From positions 2,174,556-2,238,555 of the forward strand of contig NZ_CM001558.1 of NCBI RefSeq assembly GCF_000281895.1: DNA of 64,000 bases, in the 5' to 3' direction. The notes below the pieces were generated by a model, which saw only the letters and a program-made list of their open reading frames with translations, searched no databases and was not told the DNA's origin. The stretch's first letter is position 1. Each line of letters begins with the position of its first letter. This DNA is from Pseudomonas fluorescens Q2-87. Its GTDB lineage: Bacteria > Pseudomonadota > Gammaproteobacteria > Pseudomonadales > Pseudomonadaceae. The translations under genes were made by a program, and so were the position numbers. This document shows positions 54,802 to 64,000 of the stretch, piece after piece.

Positions 54802-55821
54802 GTGCTGCGTTCGCTGATGTTGGCTGTCTTGCTCGTTCTGGCGGGGTGCGCCACGCCACAGCGCGGTCAACAGGCAGCGACGGTGGCGGTTTCCCAGGAC
54901 ACCTGGCGACAGGTCGACCGGCAGATCATCGCCGCTTCGAAAAGCGCCCTGGAGCAGACCGGCGTCTATGCTAGCGGTTCGATGGAGCATTGGCGGGTGC
55001 TGGTGTACGAGCGCACCGAGGCTGAGTTCATTCCCTGGTTCAGCAGCTACTGGACGCAGGAGTGGCTGGCGATGAAGGTCGGCTGGTATTCCGCCAGTGC
55101 CAAGGGCGCGGAGGACTCTTCGGCCCGGCGACTGGCGGTTTACCTGCAGGAGCAATATCGCGACCAGGTGCTGGAGCCCGTGGCGGTGGAGATCGACCCC
55201 GAGGCAATCAGGGCCAGTGCGACGGATTATTACGTGCGCCTGGTCAATCAGCAGGTCCAGGTCATCGCCCAGCGGCATCGAATCCCCATTGAATGGATCA
55301 ATCGGCGCCTGCACGCCATTCCGGCCATCAACCTGGGTCCGCCGGCGACGCGCAATGCTTCGTTGTACGAGGTGGTCCATACCGAACCATTGAACACGTT
55401 GCCGGCGTACGCCGCGCTGATTGACCACGTCAACAAGGCCGCCGCCACCGGTTCGGGGCCATCGGACGCGGTGATTGCCACAGTGGCCCAGCGCACCAGC
55501 GAGAAGATCGAAGGGCAGTTCGCCACGCGAGGGGCGGCAGGTGCAGCGGCGGCCGTGGCCGGGAAGGCGGCGGGAGCGCTGATTTCTGTGGGCGTGGCAG
55601 GCGTTCGCGCGATCATCCACGAAGGCGAGCGCCCGGAAATGGAGGCACAGATCCGCAAAAGCCTGAGCGCCGCGTTCGACGAGGCCTGGTTCAAATCGCT
55701 CAAGCATCCCCTCAGCGGGGTGATGGCGCCGGTGTACTACCTGGACGAGGAAATCGAGGGCAACCTGGTGGAAACGGAGCTGGCGAATCGGGCAGTGGTG
55801 TTGCCACAGATCGAGCCGTGA
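54802..55821 (+). CDS. Predicted lipoprotein of unknown function
   Basis: A 339-residue protein with a lipobox L-V-L-A-G-C (lipidated Cys near residue 16 from the GTG start). The mature part is mostly helical, with a small-residue-rich hydrophobic stretch near 245-275 (A-A-G-A-A-A-A-V-A-G) and a basic C-terminus. A GTG start at 54802 is chosen; an ATG at 54817 would give a shorter signal. I do not recognise the family. Confidence 0.72.
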   Translation: MLRSLMLAVLLVLAGCATPQRGQQAATVAVSQDTWRQVDRQIIAASKSALEQTGVYASGSMEHWRVLVYERTEAEFIPWFSSYWTQEWLAMKVGWYSASAKGAEDSSARRLAVYLQEQYRDQVLEPVAVEIDPEAIRASATDYYVRLVNQQVQVIAQRHRIPIEWINRRLHAIPAINLGPPATRNASLYEVVHTEPLNTLPAYAALIDHVNKAAATGSGPSDAVIATVAQRTSEKIEGQFATRGAAGAAAAVAGKAAGALISVGVAGVRAIIHEGERPEMEAQIRKSLSAAFDEAWFKSLKHPLSGVMAPVYYLDEEIEGNLVETELANRAVVLPQIEP

Positions 55822-55831
55822 CGGTGCTGGC

Positions 55832-56026
55832 TCATTCCGACCCGAGGGTGACGCGGCAGCCCTTGCGGCGGCGGATCTGTTCGTCGGTAGGGCGTTCCCT
55901 GACGAATTCAAAACGCGGCTCGCCTTCGCTGTAGACCACCAGCCATCCCCATTCCAGCTCACTTTCATCCTGTCCCGGCCTGGGCGGCGAGGCCCACCAG
56001 GGTTCTTTTTGCACGATTTGACGCAT
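55832..56026 (-). CDS. Small conserved hypothetical protein (64 residues)
   Basis: A 64-residue protein rich in Trp and charged residues (E-W-G-W-L-V-V-Y-S-E-G-E). AGGAGG is six bases before the ATG, a near-perfect ribosome site. It is convergent with the lipoprotein gene. Function unknown. Confidence 0.72.
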   Translation of the reverse strand: MRQIVQKEPWWASPPRPGQDESELEWGWLVVYSEGEPRFEFVRERPTDEQIRRRKGCRVTLGSE

Positions 56027-56162
56027 GGTGTTCCTCCTGCGGTTTGATCCTTTTCACTATAGCCCGCTCGATTTAAAGACTCAGTGTGCTCTGATCCCGT
56101 CCATCAGCGTCTAGCGTCTGTATCCCCGCACTCGAACGGGGAATGACTGGACCCCTGCGCAT

Positions 56163-57071
56163 ATGCAAGCACTGTTGAACGAGATCCTCGATGCGGTTCG
56201 CCCCCTGATAGGTCAGGGCAAGGTGGCCGATTACATTCCTGCCCTGGGCACCGTGGCGCCCAATCAGCTGGGCATTGCCGTGTACGGCAACGACGGCGAG
56301 ATGTATTGCGCAGGCGACGCCGATACGGCGTTTTCGGTGCAGAGTATTTCCAAAGTGTTCAGCCTGGTGCAGGCCATCGGGCATTCCGGCGAAGCGATTT
56401 GGGAGCGTCTGGGTCATGAGCCGTCTGGCCAGCCCTTCAATTCCCTGGTACAGCTGGAATTCGAGCGGGGGCGACCACGCAACCCGTTCATCAACGCCGG
56501 CGCGTTGGTGATTTGCGACATCAACCAGTCGCGTTTCGCCGCTCCGGCGTTGTCGATGCGCGATTTCGTACGCCGCCTGTCGGGTAATCCCCAGGTGATG
56601 GTGGACGGCAAGGTCGCCGAGTCGGAATACCAGCACCGCGCCCGCAACGCTGCGATGGCTTACCTGATGCAGTCGTTCGGCAACTTTCATAACGACGTCG
56701 AAGCGGTACTGCGCAGCTATTTCAGCCATTGCGCCCTGAGGATGAGCTGCATCGACCTGGCCCGGGCGTTCTGCTTCCTCGCCAACGACGGATTCTGCAA
56801 GCACAGTGGCGAACAAATCCTGAGCGCCCGCCAGACCCAGCAGGTCAACTCCATCATGGCCACCAGCGGGCTCTATGACGAGGCGGGCAATTTTGCCTAT
56901 CGCGTGGGCCTGCCCGGCAAGAGCGGCGTGGGCGGCGGGATTGTCGCCGTGGTGCCGGGGCGCTTCACGGTGTGCGTCTGGTCGCCGGAGCTCAACGTGG
57001 CCGGCAACTCCCTGGCCGGCATGGCGGCGCTGGAACTGCTCAGCCAGCGGATCGGCTGGTCGGTGTTCTAG
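56163..57071 (+). CDS. glsB: Glutaminase (beta-lactamase-fold)
   Basis: A 302-residue glutaminase with the Ser-x2-Lys catalytic pair S61-x2-K64 in [16 protein letters not shown] near 118 and K-S-G-V-G-G-G-I near 252. It hydrolyses glutamine to glutamate and ammonia. The length is normal for the family. A two-way terminator follows. Confidence 0.95.
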   Translation: MQALLNEILDAVRPLIGQGKVADYIPALGTVAPNQLGIAVYGNDGEMYCAGDADTAFSVQSISKVFSLVQAIGHSGEAIWERLGHEPSGQPFNSLVQLEFERGRPRNPFINAGALVICDINQSRFAAPALSMRDFVRRLSGNPQVMVDGKVAESEYQHRARNAAMAYLMQSFGNFHNDVEAVLRSYFSHCALRMSCIDLARAFCFLANDGFCKHSGEQILSARQTQQVNSIMATSGLYDEAGNFAYRVGLPGKSGVGGGIVAVVPGRFTVCVWSPELNVAGNSLAGMAALELLSQRIGWSVF

Positions 57072-57079
57072 ATTCCACG

Positions 57080-57115
57080 AAAAAGGGCCCGTTCCTGTTG
57101 AGGAACGGGCCCTTT
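57080..57115. terminator. Bidirectional terminator between convergent genes
   Basis: A long stem, AAAAGGGCCCGTTCCT pairing with AGGAACGGGCCCTTTT, with A-rich and T-rich flanks, serves both the glutaminase gene and the gene at 57129. Confidence 0.9.
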
Positions 57116-57128
57116 TATTCAAGTGGAA

Positions 57129-57458
57129 TCAGCAGAGGCGGTCGATGACCCGCACTGGCGAGGTGGCCTGCATCGACTCCCACGCCTGGGTCAGCGTTTG
57201 CAGGACGCGTCCCATGAAGTCCTTGTCCGCGGCGGCCTTCTTGCCAACGTAGCCTTGGCCGCGACGGTACATCTTCAGCCGGGCACACAGGTCTTGCGTG
57301 TTCCTTTCGAACTCTTCTTCCTGGGTGTACGGCGACAAGCAGTCCATATGCACCTGGCCAGTCTTGCTGATCCACAGGATATGGCTGTCGAGGGTGTCCT
57401 TGTGTGCTGCGAACATGCGAGCCAGTTCATCAATAGATGGTTGATTATTCAGATTCAT
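57129..57458 (-). CDS. Conserved hypothetical protein (109 residues)
   Basis: A 109-residue soluble protein with no signal or membrane segment. AAGGAG is seven bases before the ATG and the shared terminator follows the stop. Motifs such as S-H-I-L-W-I-S and Y-R-R-G-Q-G-Y-V-G are visible but not diagnostic to me. Confidence 0.78.
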   Translation of the reverse strand: MNLNNQPSIDELARMFAAHKDTLDSHILWISKTGQVHMDCLSPYTQEEEFERNTQDLCARLKMYRRGQGYVGKKAAADKDFMGRVLQTLTQAWESMQATSPVRVIDRLC

Positions 57459-58005
57459 GTGTAAGCTCCTTGACCATTTGGTTGATCTGTCTGGTGGTTC
57501 GCAAAAACTTCGCTTCTCGGTAAGTGCCTGCCTGCTACCGAAACCAGGCCGTCAGCGTTCGTCTGTCGAACTTAGACAGGGTCATGCATCGGTTGTGTAG
57601 TGTTATCGAAGGGCTGCTACGCAAATGCGCTACAACGAAGAGAAACCGCGAAGAATCTTCAACCAGTGTCAACTCTCGAGGGGTCGACCACGTGCGTCAT
57701 GAGGATTGATCGCCAGCGTTTCTCGTCCTTGTTACCGGACGGTCAGGCCAGGTCAGCACCTTCAATCTGCCTTGTGGGCAGTCCCTTATCCAAAAAAACA
57801 GCTCGGCGGTCAGACGAGCTTGCTCAAACAGTTGCCTGTACTCCCGATCGGGGAGACGTCTTCATCATGCAAGGGCAAACCGGAGGCGTCAACGGTTTTG
57901 TAGTGATTATTTTTGGTCACTACATATTGTCGGACAAAATGGTTTGGGTATGAGGATTCCGGTCAAGCCCCATTGATATGGCGTTCATGCTAGGACTGAT
58001 TTTGC
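57459..58005. other. Intergenic region of about 550 bp, lower GC
   Basis: No convincing gene. A 117-codon plus-strand frame (57600-57953) lacks a ribosome site and resembles nothing I know. A 7-bp hairpin, GTAGTGA/TCACTAC, flanks a T-rich loop near 57900-57924. The lower GC suggests foreign or decayed DNA, or a strong control region. Confidence 0.4.
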
Positions 58006-59952
58006 TCAGGTCGCCTTGGCCTTGCTTGCTTTACGCGGTGTACCGGCAGCCTTGCGCTTGGCCGGTTTGCGTTTGTTCTTCCACGGTGTAGCGCCGCGAC
58101 CGGCGGGGCTGGCGGGGCCGCTGATGGTCAGGCTCATGCCTTGGCAGCGGGCGATGTGCTTGCTCATCCAGGCCGCTTGCCGGGTCACGAATTCTTCCAG
58201 GCTCATTTCACCGCTTTGCACCATGTCCAGCGCCTGTTCCCAAATGGCGGTGGTGCCCGGGTCGGCGATGGCGCGGGGCACGGCATCGATCAGGCTGAAG
58301 GCCGCCGGGGTGGCTGACAACGCCTTGCCGTTTTTCACCAGGTAACCCCGGTCGAGCAGCCCCTGGATAATCGAGGCCCGGGTCGCTTCGGTGCCGATGC
58401 CGGTGGTGTCCTTGAGCTTTTGCTTGAGCAGCGGATCGTCTACCAACTTGGCGACGTTCTTCATTGCCTTGATCAGGTCGCCTTCGGTGAAGGGTTTCGG
58501 GGGCTGGGTCCACAGGTCCTTGGGTTTCACCTCGTCCACGGCACAATCACGCCCCTCGGTCAGCGCCGGAAGGGTTTGCGGCACGGGCGCCTCGCGGCCT
58601 TTTGTCGGCGCCAACGCTTCGGGCAATGCGCGTTTCCAGCCCGGCTCGACGATCTGCTTGCCCACGGCACGCAGCGCCTGGCCGGCACAGTCGAAGTCGG
58701 CCTGGGTCCGGTCGTATTCATGATTGGGCAGGAATTGCGCCAGGTAGCGCGCACGAATCAGCGTATACACGGCGCGCTGCTTGCCCGCGAGTTTGTCGAG
58801 GTTCTTCGCGGCAGCGGTGGGAATGATGCCGTGGTGGGCACTGACCTTGGCGTCGTTCCAGGCCCGGGATTTGCGCTGCGGCTGCAAATGTTCGCGCAGC
58901 GGTGCAAGGCTTGGGTCAGCCTGGGCGAGGGCGGCGAGGATGGCCGGGGCTTCGCTGTGCTGGCTCAACGGCAGGAAACCGCAATCGCTGCGTGGATAGG
59001 TGATCAACTTGTAGGTTTCGTAGAGCGACTGGGCAATGTCCAGCGTCTCCTGGGCGCCGAGGCCGAGCTTCTTCGAGCAGACCTCCTGCAGCGTGCCCAG
59101 GTCGAACGGCAGTGGCGCCGCTTCGCGCAGGCGCTCGGTGCGCACTTTCAACGCCCGGGCGGTGGCAGCGTTGCCCATGGCCTGGGCAGCGTCCCGGGCG
59201 AGGGCCTGGTTCAGGCAGCGTTCCTGGTCGTCGCAGGCATCCGGGTCGGCGCGCCACTGGGCCATGAACGCCGTGCCGTCATGGCTCAGTTGCACGTCGA
59301 TGGCCCAGTAGGCGACCGGCACGAAGTCGGCAATGCTGCGGTCGTGATCCACCACCAGCCGCAACGTGGGCGTCTGCACCCGGCCAACCGGCAACACGCC
59401 CTGATAACCGGACTGGCGCCCCAGCAAGGTGAACAGGCGACTCATGTTCATGCCGATCAGCCAGTCGGCCCGGGAGCGACCCAGGGCGGAGTGATAGAGG
59501 TTGAACGTCTCCGCCCCCGGCTTGAGGGCGGCCAGGGCCTTGCGGATCGACGCTTCGTCCAGTGCCGACAACCAGAGTCGCTGGATCGGCCCGCGATAGC
59601 GGCAATGCTCCACCAGTTCCCGGGCGATCATTTCGCCTTCACGGTCGGCGTCGGTGGCGATCACCAATGCCTTCGCTTCCCCCAGCAAACGCTTGACCGC
59701 CTTGTATTGGCTGGCGGTTTTTGGCTTGACGGTCATTTTCCATTGCGCCGGCACGATAGGCAGGTCAGCCAGCACCCAGCGCTTGTAGCGCGGGTCGTAG
59801 GCGTCGGGCGGCGCGGTTTCCAGCAGATGGCCGATGCACCAGGTAACCGTGACGTTCGGGCCCAGCCAGCAACCATCGCCACGACGCGTGGCGCCGAGCA
59901 CGGCTGCGATGTCCTTGGCCTGGGACGGTTTTTCACACAGGTACAGCTGCAT
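58006..59952 (-). CDS. topB: DNA topoisomerase III
   Basis: A 648-residue type IA topoisomerase: TOPRIM with A-T-D-A-D-R-E-G-E near 103-111, and the catalytic tyrosine in I-T-Y-P-R-S-D-C-G. The C-terminal 35 residues are a Lys/Arg/Ala-rich tail. It decatenates DNA. The ATG at 59952 leads directly into the conserved L-Y-L-C-E-K-P-S-Q-A; upstream in-frame ATGs are less likely. Confidence 0.95.
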   Translation of the reverse strand: MQLYLCEKPSQAKDIAAVLGATRRGDGCWLGPNVTVTWCIGHLLETAPPDAYDPRYKRWVLADLPIVPAQWKMTVKPKTASQYKAVKRLLGEAKALVIATDADREGEMIARELVEHCRYRGPIQRLWLSALDEASIRKALAALKPGAETFNLYHSALGRSRADWLIGMNMSRLFTLLGRQSGYQGVLPVGRVQTPTLRLVVDHDRSIADFVPVAYWAIDVQLSHDGTAFMAQWRADPDACDDQERCLNQALARDAAQAMGNAATARALKVRTERLREAAPLPFDLGTLQEVCSKKLGLGAQETLDIAQSLYETYKLITYPRSDCGFLPLSQHSEAPAILAALAQADPSLAPLREHLQPQRKSRAWNDAKVSAHHGIIPTAAAKNLDKLAGKQRAVYTLIRARYLAQFLPNHEYDRTQADFDCAGQALRAVGKQIVEPGWKRALPEALAPTKGREAPVPQTLPALTEGRDCAVDEVKPKDLWTQPPKPFTEGDLIKAMKNVAKLVDDPLLKQKLKDTTGIGTEATRASIIQGLLDRGYLVKNGKALSATPAAFSLIDAVPRAIADPGTTAIWEQALDMVQSGEMSLEEFVTRQAAWMSKHIARCQGMSLTISGPASPAGRGATPWKNKRKPAKRKAAGTPRKASKAKAT

Positions 59953-60194
59953 AGCGCCGTTTCTCTCAGCGGTTTTCTTGGGGCCTAGCATGGTCATGGT
60001 TGCGCGCCGGAGCAAGTTTTATCTGTATGGATATACAGATGAAAACGTTGCCCTGCGTTGCGGCGGATATCTCCGGGGCCGCATTCAGGCGATCCGTAGG
60101 CAAGCAGAATGAATTTCTCGCAAGGGGATCGCTCATAACTTGCAGAGCGGTACAAACCGCAAGAGAAGTTAATGGGGCCAAGGAGAGTCACTTA

Positions 60195-60602
60195 ATGAAT
60201 TCGATGCCAAACGGCAACGGACAGGCGACCACACGTTTGATCCTCGTCGTTGAAGATGATCCAACGATCCTGGAATTCCTCTGTGAAATCCTGGAAGACG
60301 AGGGATTTGTCGTCGAGCCACGGGAAAGCGCAGATGCGGCGCTGACGTTTCTCGAAGAAAGCGCCGATTACGTCGACCTGTTGCTGACCGATATCACCAT
60401 GCCGGGCCTGATAAATGGTGCGGACCTGGCCAACCTGACCGGCGACCGCTGGCCGCAGATACCCTTATTGATCATGTCCGGTTTCGAAACGCCGGAAAGC
60501 GCCGGGATCAAGCATCACGCTTCGTTCATCGCCAAGCCTTGGGCGTTGGGGCAGATGCTGGATCTGGTGGAGAGCACGGTGAAGGATCACTCGGTTCATT
60601 GA
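60195..60602 (+). CDS. Single-domain response regulator
   Basis: A 135-residue receiver protein (V-V-E-D-D near 18-22; D in L-L-L-T-D-I-T-M-P-G; lysine in F-I-A-K-P-W). No output domain is present, so it works by protein contact or phosphotransfer. AAGGAG is nine bases before the ATG. No kinase is adjacent. Confidence 0.88.
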   Translation: MNSMPNGNGQATTRLILVVEDDPTILEFLCEILEDEGFVVEPRESADAALTFLEESADYVDLLLTDITMPGLINGADLANLTGDRWPQIPLLIMSGFETPESAGIKHHASFIAKPWALGQMLDLVESTVKDHSVH

Positions 60603-60620
60603 GAGACTTGGCAGACAGCC

Positions 60621-60712
60621 TGTGGCGAGGGAGCTCGCTCCCGCTCGGTTGCGCTGCGACCGCCAGAGGGGCCTGCTTCGCAGTCCAGCGGGAGCAAGCT
60701 CCCTCGCCACGG
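60621..60712. repeat. Inverted pair of REP elements (GTGGCGAGGGAGC family)
   Basis: Arms at 60621-60659 and 60670-60712 face each other between convergent genes; same family as 15612 and 22095. Confidence 0.85.
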
Positions 60713-60742
60713 GAGGATCAGGTTCCGCAGGGTTAATTACCC

Positions 60743-62365
60743 TCAGTTCTTATCCAAGTCCACATTCCGCGTTTCCCGCAGGCAGAACATGCCCACTACG
60801 AGGCTCACGCCGGTAATCACCACCGGGTACCAAAGCCCATAGAAAATATCGCCGGTGTAGACCACCAGAGCGAACGACACGGTGGGCAGGAAACCGCCGA
60901 ACCAGCCGTTGCCGATGTGGTAGGGCAGGGACATGGAGGTGTAGCGGATCCGCGTCGGGAACAGTTCAACCATGAGCGCTGCCAGTGGGCCGTAGCACAT
61001 GGCCGAAATGATGATCAGCGCCACGATCAAGGCGACGATCATCGGCCGATTGATCTGCTGGGCGTCGGCCTTCTGCGGATAGCCGGCCAGGGTCACGGCG
61101 CCGCGCAGGGCCGCTTCGTCATAGCCTTCGAGTTTCACGTCACCGACGCTGACCTGCACTGTGCTGCCGGTCGGGGCTGCGACGCTGCTGTAGGGCAGGC
61201 CTTGCTTGACCAGGAACGTCTTGACCTTGTCGCAAGGGCTGTCGAAACGTGCCTTGCCCACCGGGTCGAACTGGAAGGTGCAGGTGGCCGGGTCGGCAAC
61301 CACAGTGATAGGCGCCTGACGGCTCGCCAGGTCGATGGCCGGGTTGGCATAGTGGGCCAGGGTCTTGAAGATCGGAAAGTAGAGCGCCGTCGCCAGCAGC
61401 AGGCCGATCATCAGCACGGGTTTGCGTCCGACCTTGTCCGAGAGCCAGCCAAAGAAGATGAAAAACGGTGCGCCGATCACCACGCTGACGATCAGCAAAC
61501 TGTTGGCCAGGGCCGGGTCCATCTTCAGGAACTGGGTCAGGAAAAACAGCACATAGAACTGCGCAGCGTAGAACGTCACCGCTTGGCCTGCGTTGATGCT
61601 GAACAGGGCGATCAACACCACTTTCAGGTTTTCCCATTTGCCGAAGGACTCGCGGATCGGTGCCTTGCAGCACTTGCCTTCTTCTTTCATTTTCACGAAG
61701 GACGGCGATTCATGCAGGCTCAGGCGGATCCAGGTGGAGATGCCCAGGAGCAGGATCGACAGCAGGAACGGAATGCGCCAGCCCCAGACTTCGAATTGAT
61801 CGCCGGTGAAGTAGCGGCAGCCCAGCACCACCAGCAGCGAGAGCAATAACCCGAGGGTGGCCGTGGATTGAATCCAGCTGGTATGAAAGCCGCGCTTGCC
61901 TATCGGGGCATGTTCGGCGACATAAGTGGCGGCACCGCCATACTCACCGCCCAGGGCCAGGCCCTGGAGCATGCGCAGCAGCACGAGGATGATCGGCGCG
62001 GCGATGCCGATGCTGGCGTAGTTGGGCAGCAGGCCGACGCAGAACGTCGCCAGGCCCATCAACACGATGGTGGCCAGGAACGTGTATTTGCGCCCGATCA
62101 TGTCGCCCAACCGTCCGAACACCAGTGCACCGAACGGTCGCACGATGAAGCCGGCGGCGAATGCCATCAGGGCGAAGATAAACGCCGTGGTGTCATTGAC
62201 CCCGGCAAAGAACTGTTTGCTGATGACCGCCGCCAGAGCGCCGTAGAGAAAAAAGTCGTACCACTCGAACACCGTCCCCAGGGAGGAGGCGAAGATGACT
62301 TTCTGGGTTTCCTGGCTGGTGCCTGCGCTACGCGTGGCTTCCAGGGGCTGAACGTGTTCAGACAT
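60743..62365 (-). CDS. MHS-family major facilitator transporter
   Basis: A 540-residue MFS protein of the metabolite:H+ symporter type, with the loop 2-3 motif G-R-L-G-D-M-I-G-R-K and F-E-W-Y-D-F-F-L-Y near the N-terminus. A hydrophilic insert of about 90 residues (roughly 340-430) lies between two helices in the second half and has two cysteines. MHS members take up organic acids or osmolytes. The ATG at 62365 has GAGG nine bases upstream. The neighbouring GMC enzyme may act on its substrate. Confidence 0.9.
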   Translation of the reverse strand: MSEHVQPLEATRSAGTSQETQKVIFASSLGTVFEWYDFFLYGALAAVISKQFFAGVNDTTAFIFALMAFAAGFIVRPFGALVFGRLGDMIGRKYTFLATIVLMGLATFCVGLLPNYASIGIAAPIILVLLRMLQGLALGGEYGGAATYVAEHAPIGKRGFHTSWIQSTATLGLLLSLLVVLGCRYFTGDQFEVWGWRIPFLLSILLLGISTWIRLSLHESPSFVKMKEEGKCCKAPIRESFGKWENLKVVLIALFSINAGQAVTFYAAQFYVLFFLTQFLKMDPALANSLLIVSVVIGAPFFIFFGWLSDKVGRKPVLMIGLLLATALYFPIFKTLAHYANPAIDLASRQAPITVVADPATCTFQFDPVGKARFDSPCDKVKTFLVKQGLPYSSVAAPTGSTVQVSVGDVKLEGYDEAALRGAVTLAGYPQKADAQQINRPMIVALIVALIIISAMCYGPLAALMVELFPTRIRYTSMSLPYHIGNGWFGGFLPTVSFALVVYTGDIFYGLWYPVVITGVSLVVGMFCLRETRNVDLDKN

Positions 62366-62465
62366 AGCACTATCCCTCACAGTGATTGTTTTTGTTGTTC
62401 CACTGCCGACGCCGGTAGGGCGTCTTCTGCTTTGATGCGTTCCTTGAATCGACACGTTTTTTCCC

Positions 62466-62555
62466 TGTGGGAGCGGGCTTGCTCGCGAAGGCGGTGTGTC
62501 ATCCACCATAAAAGGTGGCCGTATGATTGCATTCGCGAGCAAGCCCGCTCCCACA
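62466..62555. repeat. Inverted pair of REP elements (GTGGGAGCGGGCTTGC family)
   Basis: A perfect 24-bp inverted repeat with arms at 62466-62489 and 62532-62555 lies between the GMC gene and the MFS gene, both on the minus strand. Confidence 0.85.
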
Positions 62556-62572
62556 GGAGGCTGACTTGTTCT

Positions 62573-64000
62573 TCAGACCGCGGCAGGTACTTTTTCGATG
62601 CTGGTGTTCCTCGTGGCTGGGTTGAGGATCATCTGCGCCGCTTTCTCGGCAATCATCAATGTCGGCGAGCAAGTGTTGCCCGAGGTGATGCGCGGCATGA
62701 TCGAGGCGTCGGCGATGCGCAGGCCCCTGATGCCATGGACGCGCAATTGCGCATCCACCACCGCGTCGCGGTCCTGGCCCATGCGGCAGGTGCCGACCGG
62801 GTGGAAAATCGTCGTGCCGATGCGGGCGGCGGCCTGGTGCAGTTCCTCTTCGGTCTGCAGGCTGGGGCCCGGCAGGTATTCCACTGGGTTGAAGCTGCCC
62901 AGGGCCGGGGCCGCGACGATGCGCCGGGTCAGGCGGATGGCGTCGGCGGCGACCCGCAAGTCTTCGGGGTGGCTCAGGTAGTTGGGTTGGATCAGTGGTG
63001 CTTCGTGCGGATCGGCGGAGCGGATGTCTACCCGGCCTCGACTTTGCGGACGCAGGTCGCACACCGATGCGGTGAACGCTGGAAAGCTGTGCAGTGGTTC
63101 GCCAAAACGCTCCAGGGACAATGGTTGGACGTGGTACTCCAGGTTGGCGCGGGTCTGTTCCGGGCCCGAGCGGGCGAACGCACCGAGTTGGCTTGGCGCC
63201 ATCGACAATGGGCCGCTGCGGTCGTACAAGTAGCGCAGGCCCATGCCCATCTTGCCCCACAAGGTGCCGGCGATCTGGTTCAGGGTCCGGGCGTTTTCCA
63301 ATTGATAGATCAACCGCAGTTGCAAGTGATCCTGCAGGTTGCCGCCGACGCCGGGCAGCTCATGAACCACGCCGATACCCAGGCGCTGGAGCAGGTTGCG
63401 CGGGCCAATCCCGGAGCGCTGCAGGATTGTCGGCGAGCCAACGGCGCCAGCGCACAGGACGATTTCCTTGCGGGCCTTGAAGGTCATGCCTTTGCCTTGC
63501 CAGCGAGCGCTGACCGCGTGGGCCCGATTGTCACGCAACAGCACGCGATCCACTTCGACGTCGGTCAATACGGTCAGGTTGGTGCGGTTGCGAATCGGTT
63601 TGAGAAAGGCCTTGGCCGCGTTCCAGCGCACGCCGGCCTTCTGGTTGACCTGGAAGTAGCCGCAGCCTTCATTGTCACCGCCGTTGAAATCGTCGACGTT
63701 GGGAAGACCGCTCTGTTCGGCGGCGGTACGGAACGCATCGAGGATCGGCCATGACAGGCGCTGGCGTTCGACCCGCCATTCGCCGGCGGCACCATGGAGT
63801 TCGGAGTCTCCGGCGAAGTGGTTCTCGCTCTGCCGGAACAGTGGCAGCACGTCATTCCAGGCCCAGCCGGGGTTGCCTTCGGCGGCCCAGCCATCGTAGT
63901 CCGCGGCCTGGCCGCGCATGTAGATCATGCCGTTGATGGACGAGCAACCGCCCAACACCTTGCCGCGAGGGTAGCTCAGGGCGCGCCCTTGCAGGCCGGG
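62573..64000 (-). CDS. GMC-family oxidoreductase (choline-dehydrogenase-like), 5' end outside window
   Basis: The minus-strand frame is open to the right edge, so the N-terminal FAD-binding part is missing. Visible are Y-P-R-G-K-V-L-G-G-C-S-S-I-N-G and, near the C-terminus, G-T-C-R-M-G, R-I-A-D-A-S-I-M-P and G-N-T-C-S-P-T. These are the GMC signatures. The enzyme oxidises an alcohol with FAD; BetA and alcohol dehydrogenases are relatives. It lies upstream of the MHS transporter on the same strand, separated by a REP pair. Confidence 0.92.
   Translation of the reverse strand, partial: PGLQGRALSYPRGKVLGGCSSINGMIYMRGQAADYDGWAAEGNPGWAWNDVLPLFRQSENHFAGDSELHGAAGEWRVERQRLSWPILDAFRTAAEQSGLPNVDDFNGGDNEGCGYFQVNQKAGVRWNAAKAFLKPIRNRTNLTVLTDVEVDRVLLRDNRAHAVSARWQGKGMTFKARKEIVLCAGAVGSPTILQRSGIGPRNLLQRLGIGVVHELPGVGGNLQDHLQLRLIYQLENARTLNQIAGTLWGKMGMGLRYLYDRSGPLSMAPSQLGAFARSGPEQTRANLEYHVQPLSLERFGEPLHSFPAFTASVCDLRPQSRGRVDIRSADPHEAPLIQPNYLSHPEDLRVAADAIRLTRRIVAAPALGSFNPVEYLPGPSLQTEEELHQAAARIGTTIFHPVGTCRMGQDRDAVVDAQLRVHGIRGLRIADASIMPRITSGNTCSPTLMIAEKAAQMILNPATRNTSIEKVPAAV

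Noticed and set aside
57600..57953. A 117-codon plus-strand gene
   Set aside because: No ribosome site, no family likeness and odd residue composition; kept only as a note in the gap entry.
61868..63754. A 628-codon plus-strand frame opposite the MFS and GMC genes
   Set aside because: It crosses two real minus-strand genes and a REP pair; the protein is low-complexity with no family likeness.

Overview
The window is a piece of a Pseudomonas chromosome, most likely from the P. fluorescens group. Evidence for this is the two classes of REP palindromes (families built on GTGGGAGCGGGCTTGC and GTGGCGAGGGAGCTTGC), the short GGAG ribosome binding sites, a Che2-like chemotaxis operon and a stress cluster (KGG protein, manganese catalase, metallothionein) typical of the genus. 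The species call is inference from memory of gene families. No rRNA, tRNA or CRISPR array was found.

Region 1 (1-9781) is an AT-rich island unlike the rest of the window. Eight tightly packed plus-strand genes, several with overlapping ends, encode an ATP-grasp ligase (cut by the left edge), a glutamine-dependent asparagine-synthetase homologue, a lysine 2,3-aminomutase-like radical SAM enzyme, an arginine-hydroxylase/clavaminate-synthase-type Fe(II)/2-oxoglutarate oxygenase, a MATE exporter, a membrane-anchored aspartyl/asparaginyl beta-hydroxylase-like protein, a PLP aminotransferase-fold enzyme and a second, divergent KamA-family radical SAM protein. It reads as a non-NRPS pathway that makes, joins and exports a modified amino acid or small peptide, and is the best candidate for an undescribed system. 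It ends in about 1.4 kb of poorly coding DNA with an IS-like inverted-repeat scar and a structured RNA leader.

Region 2 (11182-24601) is accessory metabolism: LysR/RidA/isochorismatase, LysR/NmrA, a sugar or inositol-type catabolic set under a LacI regulator, a partial arsenic set (arsC, arsH, arsN2-like), and LysR with an EamA exporter.

Region 3 (24682-29501) is a nitrate/taurine-type ABC importer with a two-domain permease, an ATPase broken by a one-base frameshift, and a FixJ-type two-component system. No binding protein is present.

Region 4 (29947-38725) is a nine-gene chemosensory operon (mcp-cheY-STAS-cheA-mcp-cheW-cheR-cheD-cheB) behind a good FliA-type promoter.

Region 5 (38933-46798) holds a MATE exporter, a seven-copy 134-bp tandem REP array, a HAD phosphatase, a CoA-transferase/thiolase operon with its LysR regulator, and a sirtuin.

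Region 6 (46993-55821) is a general stress island: ferritin-like protein, metallothionein, KGG protein, Mn-catalase, ZIP transporter, a three-gene envelope set (DUF883-like, holin-like DUF1469, DUF3618), homospermidine synthase and a lipoprotein. Region 7 (55832-64000) has glutaminase, topoisomerase III, a single-domain response regulator, an MHS-family transporter and a GMC oxidoreductase cut by the right edge.
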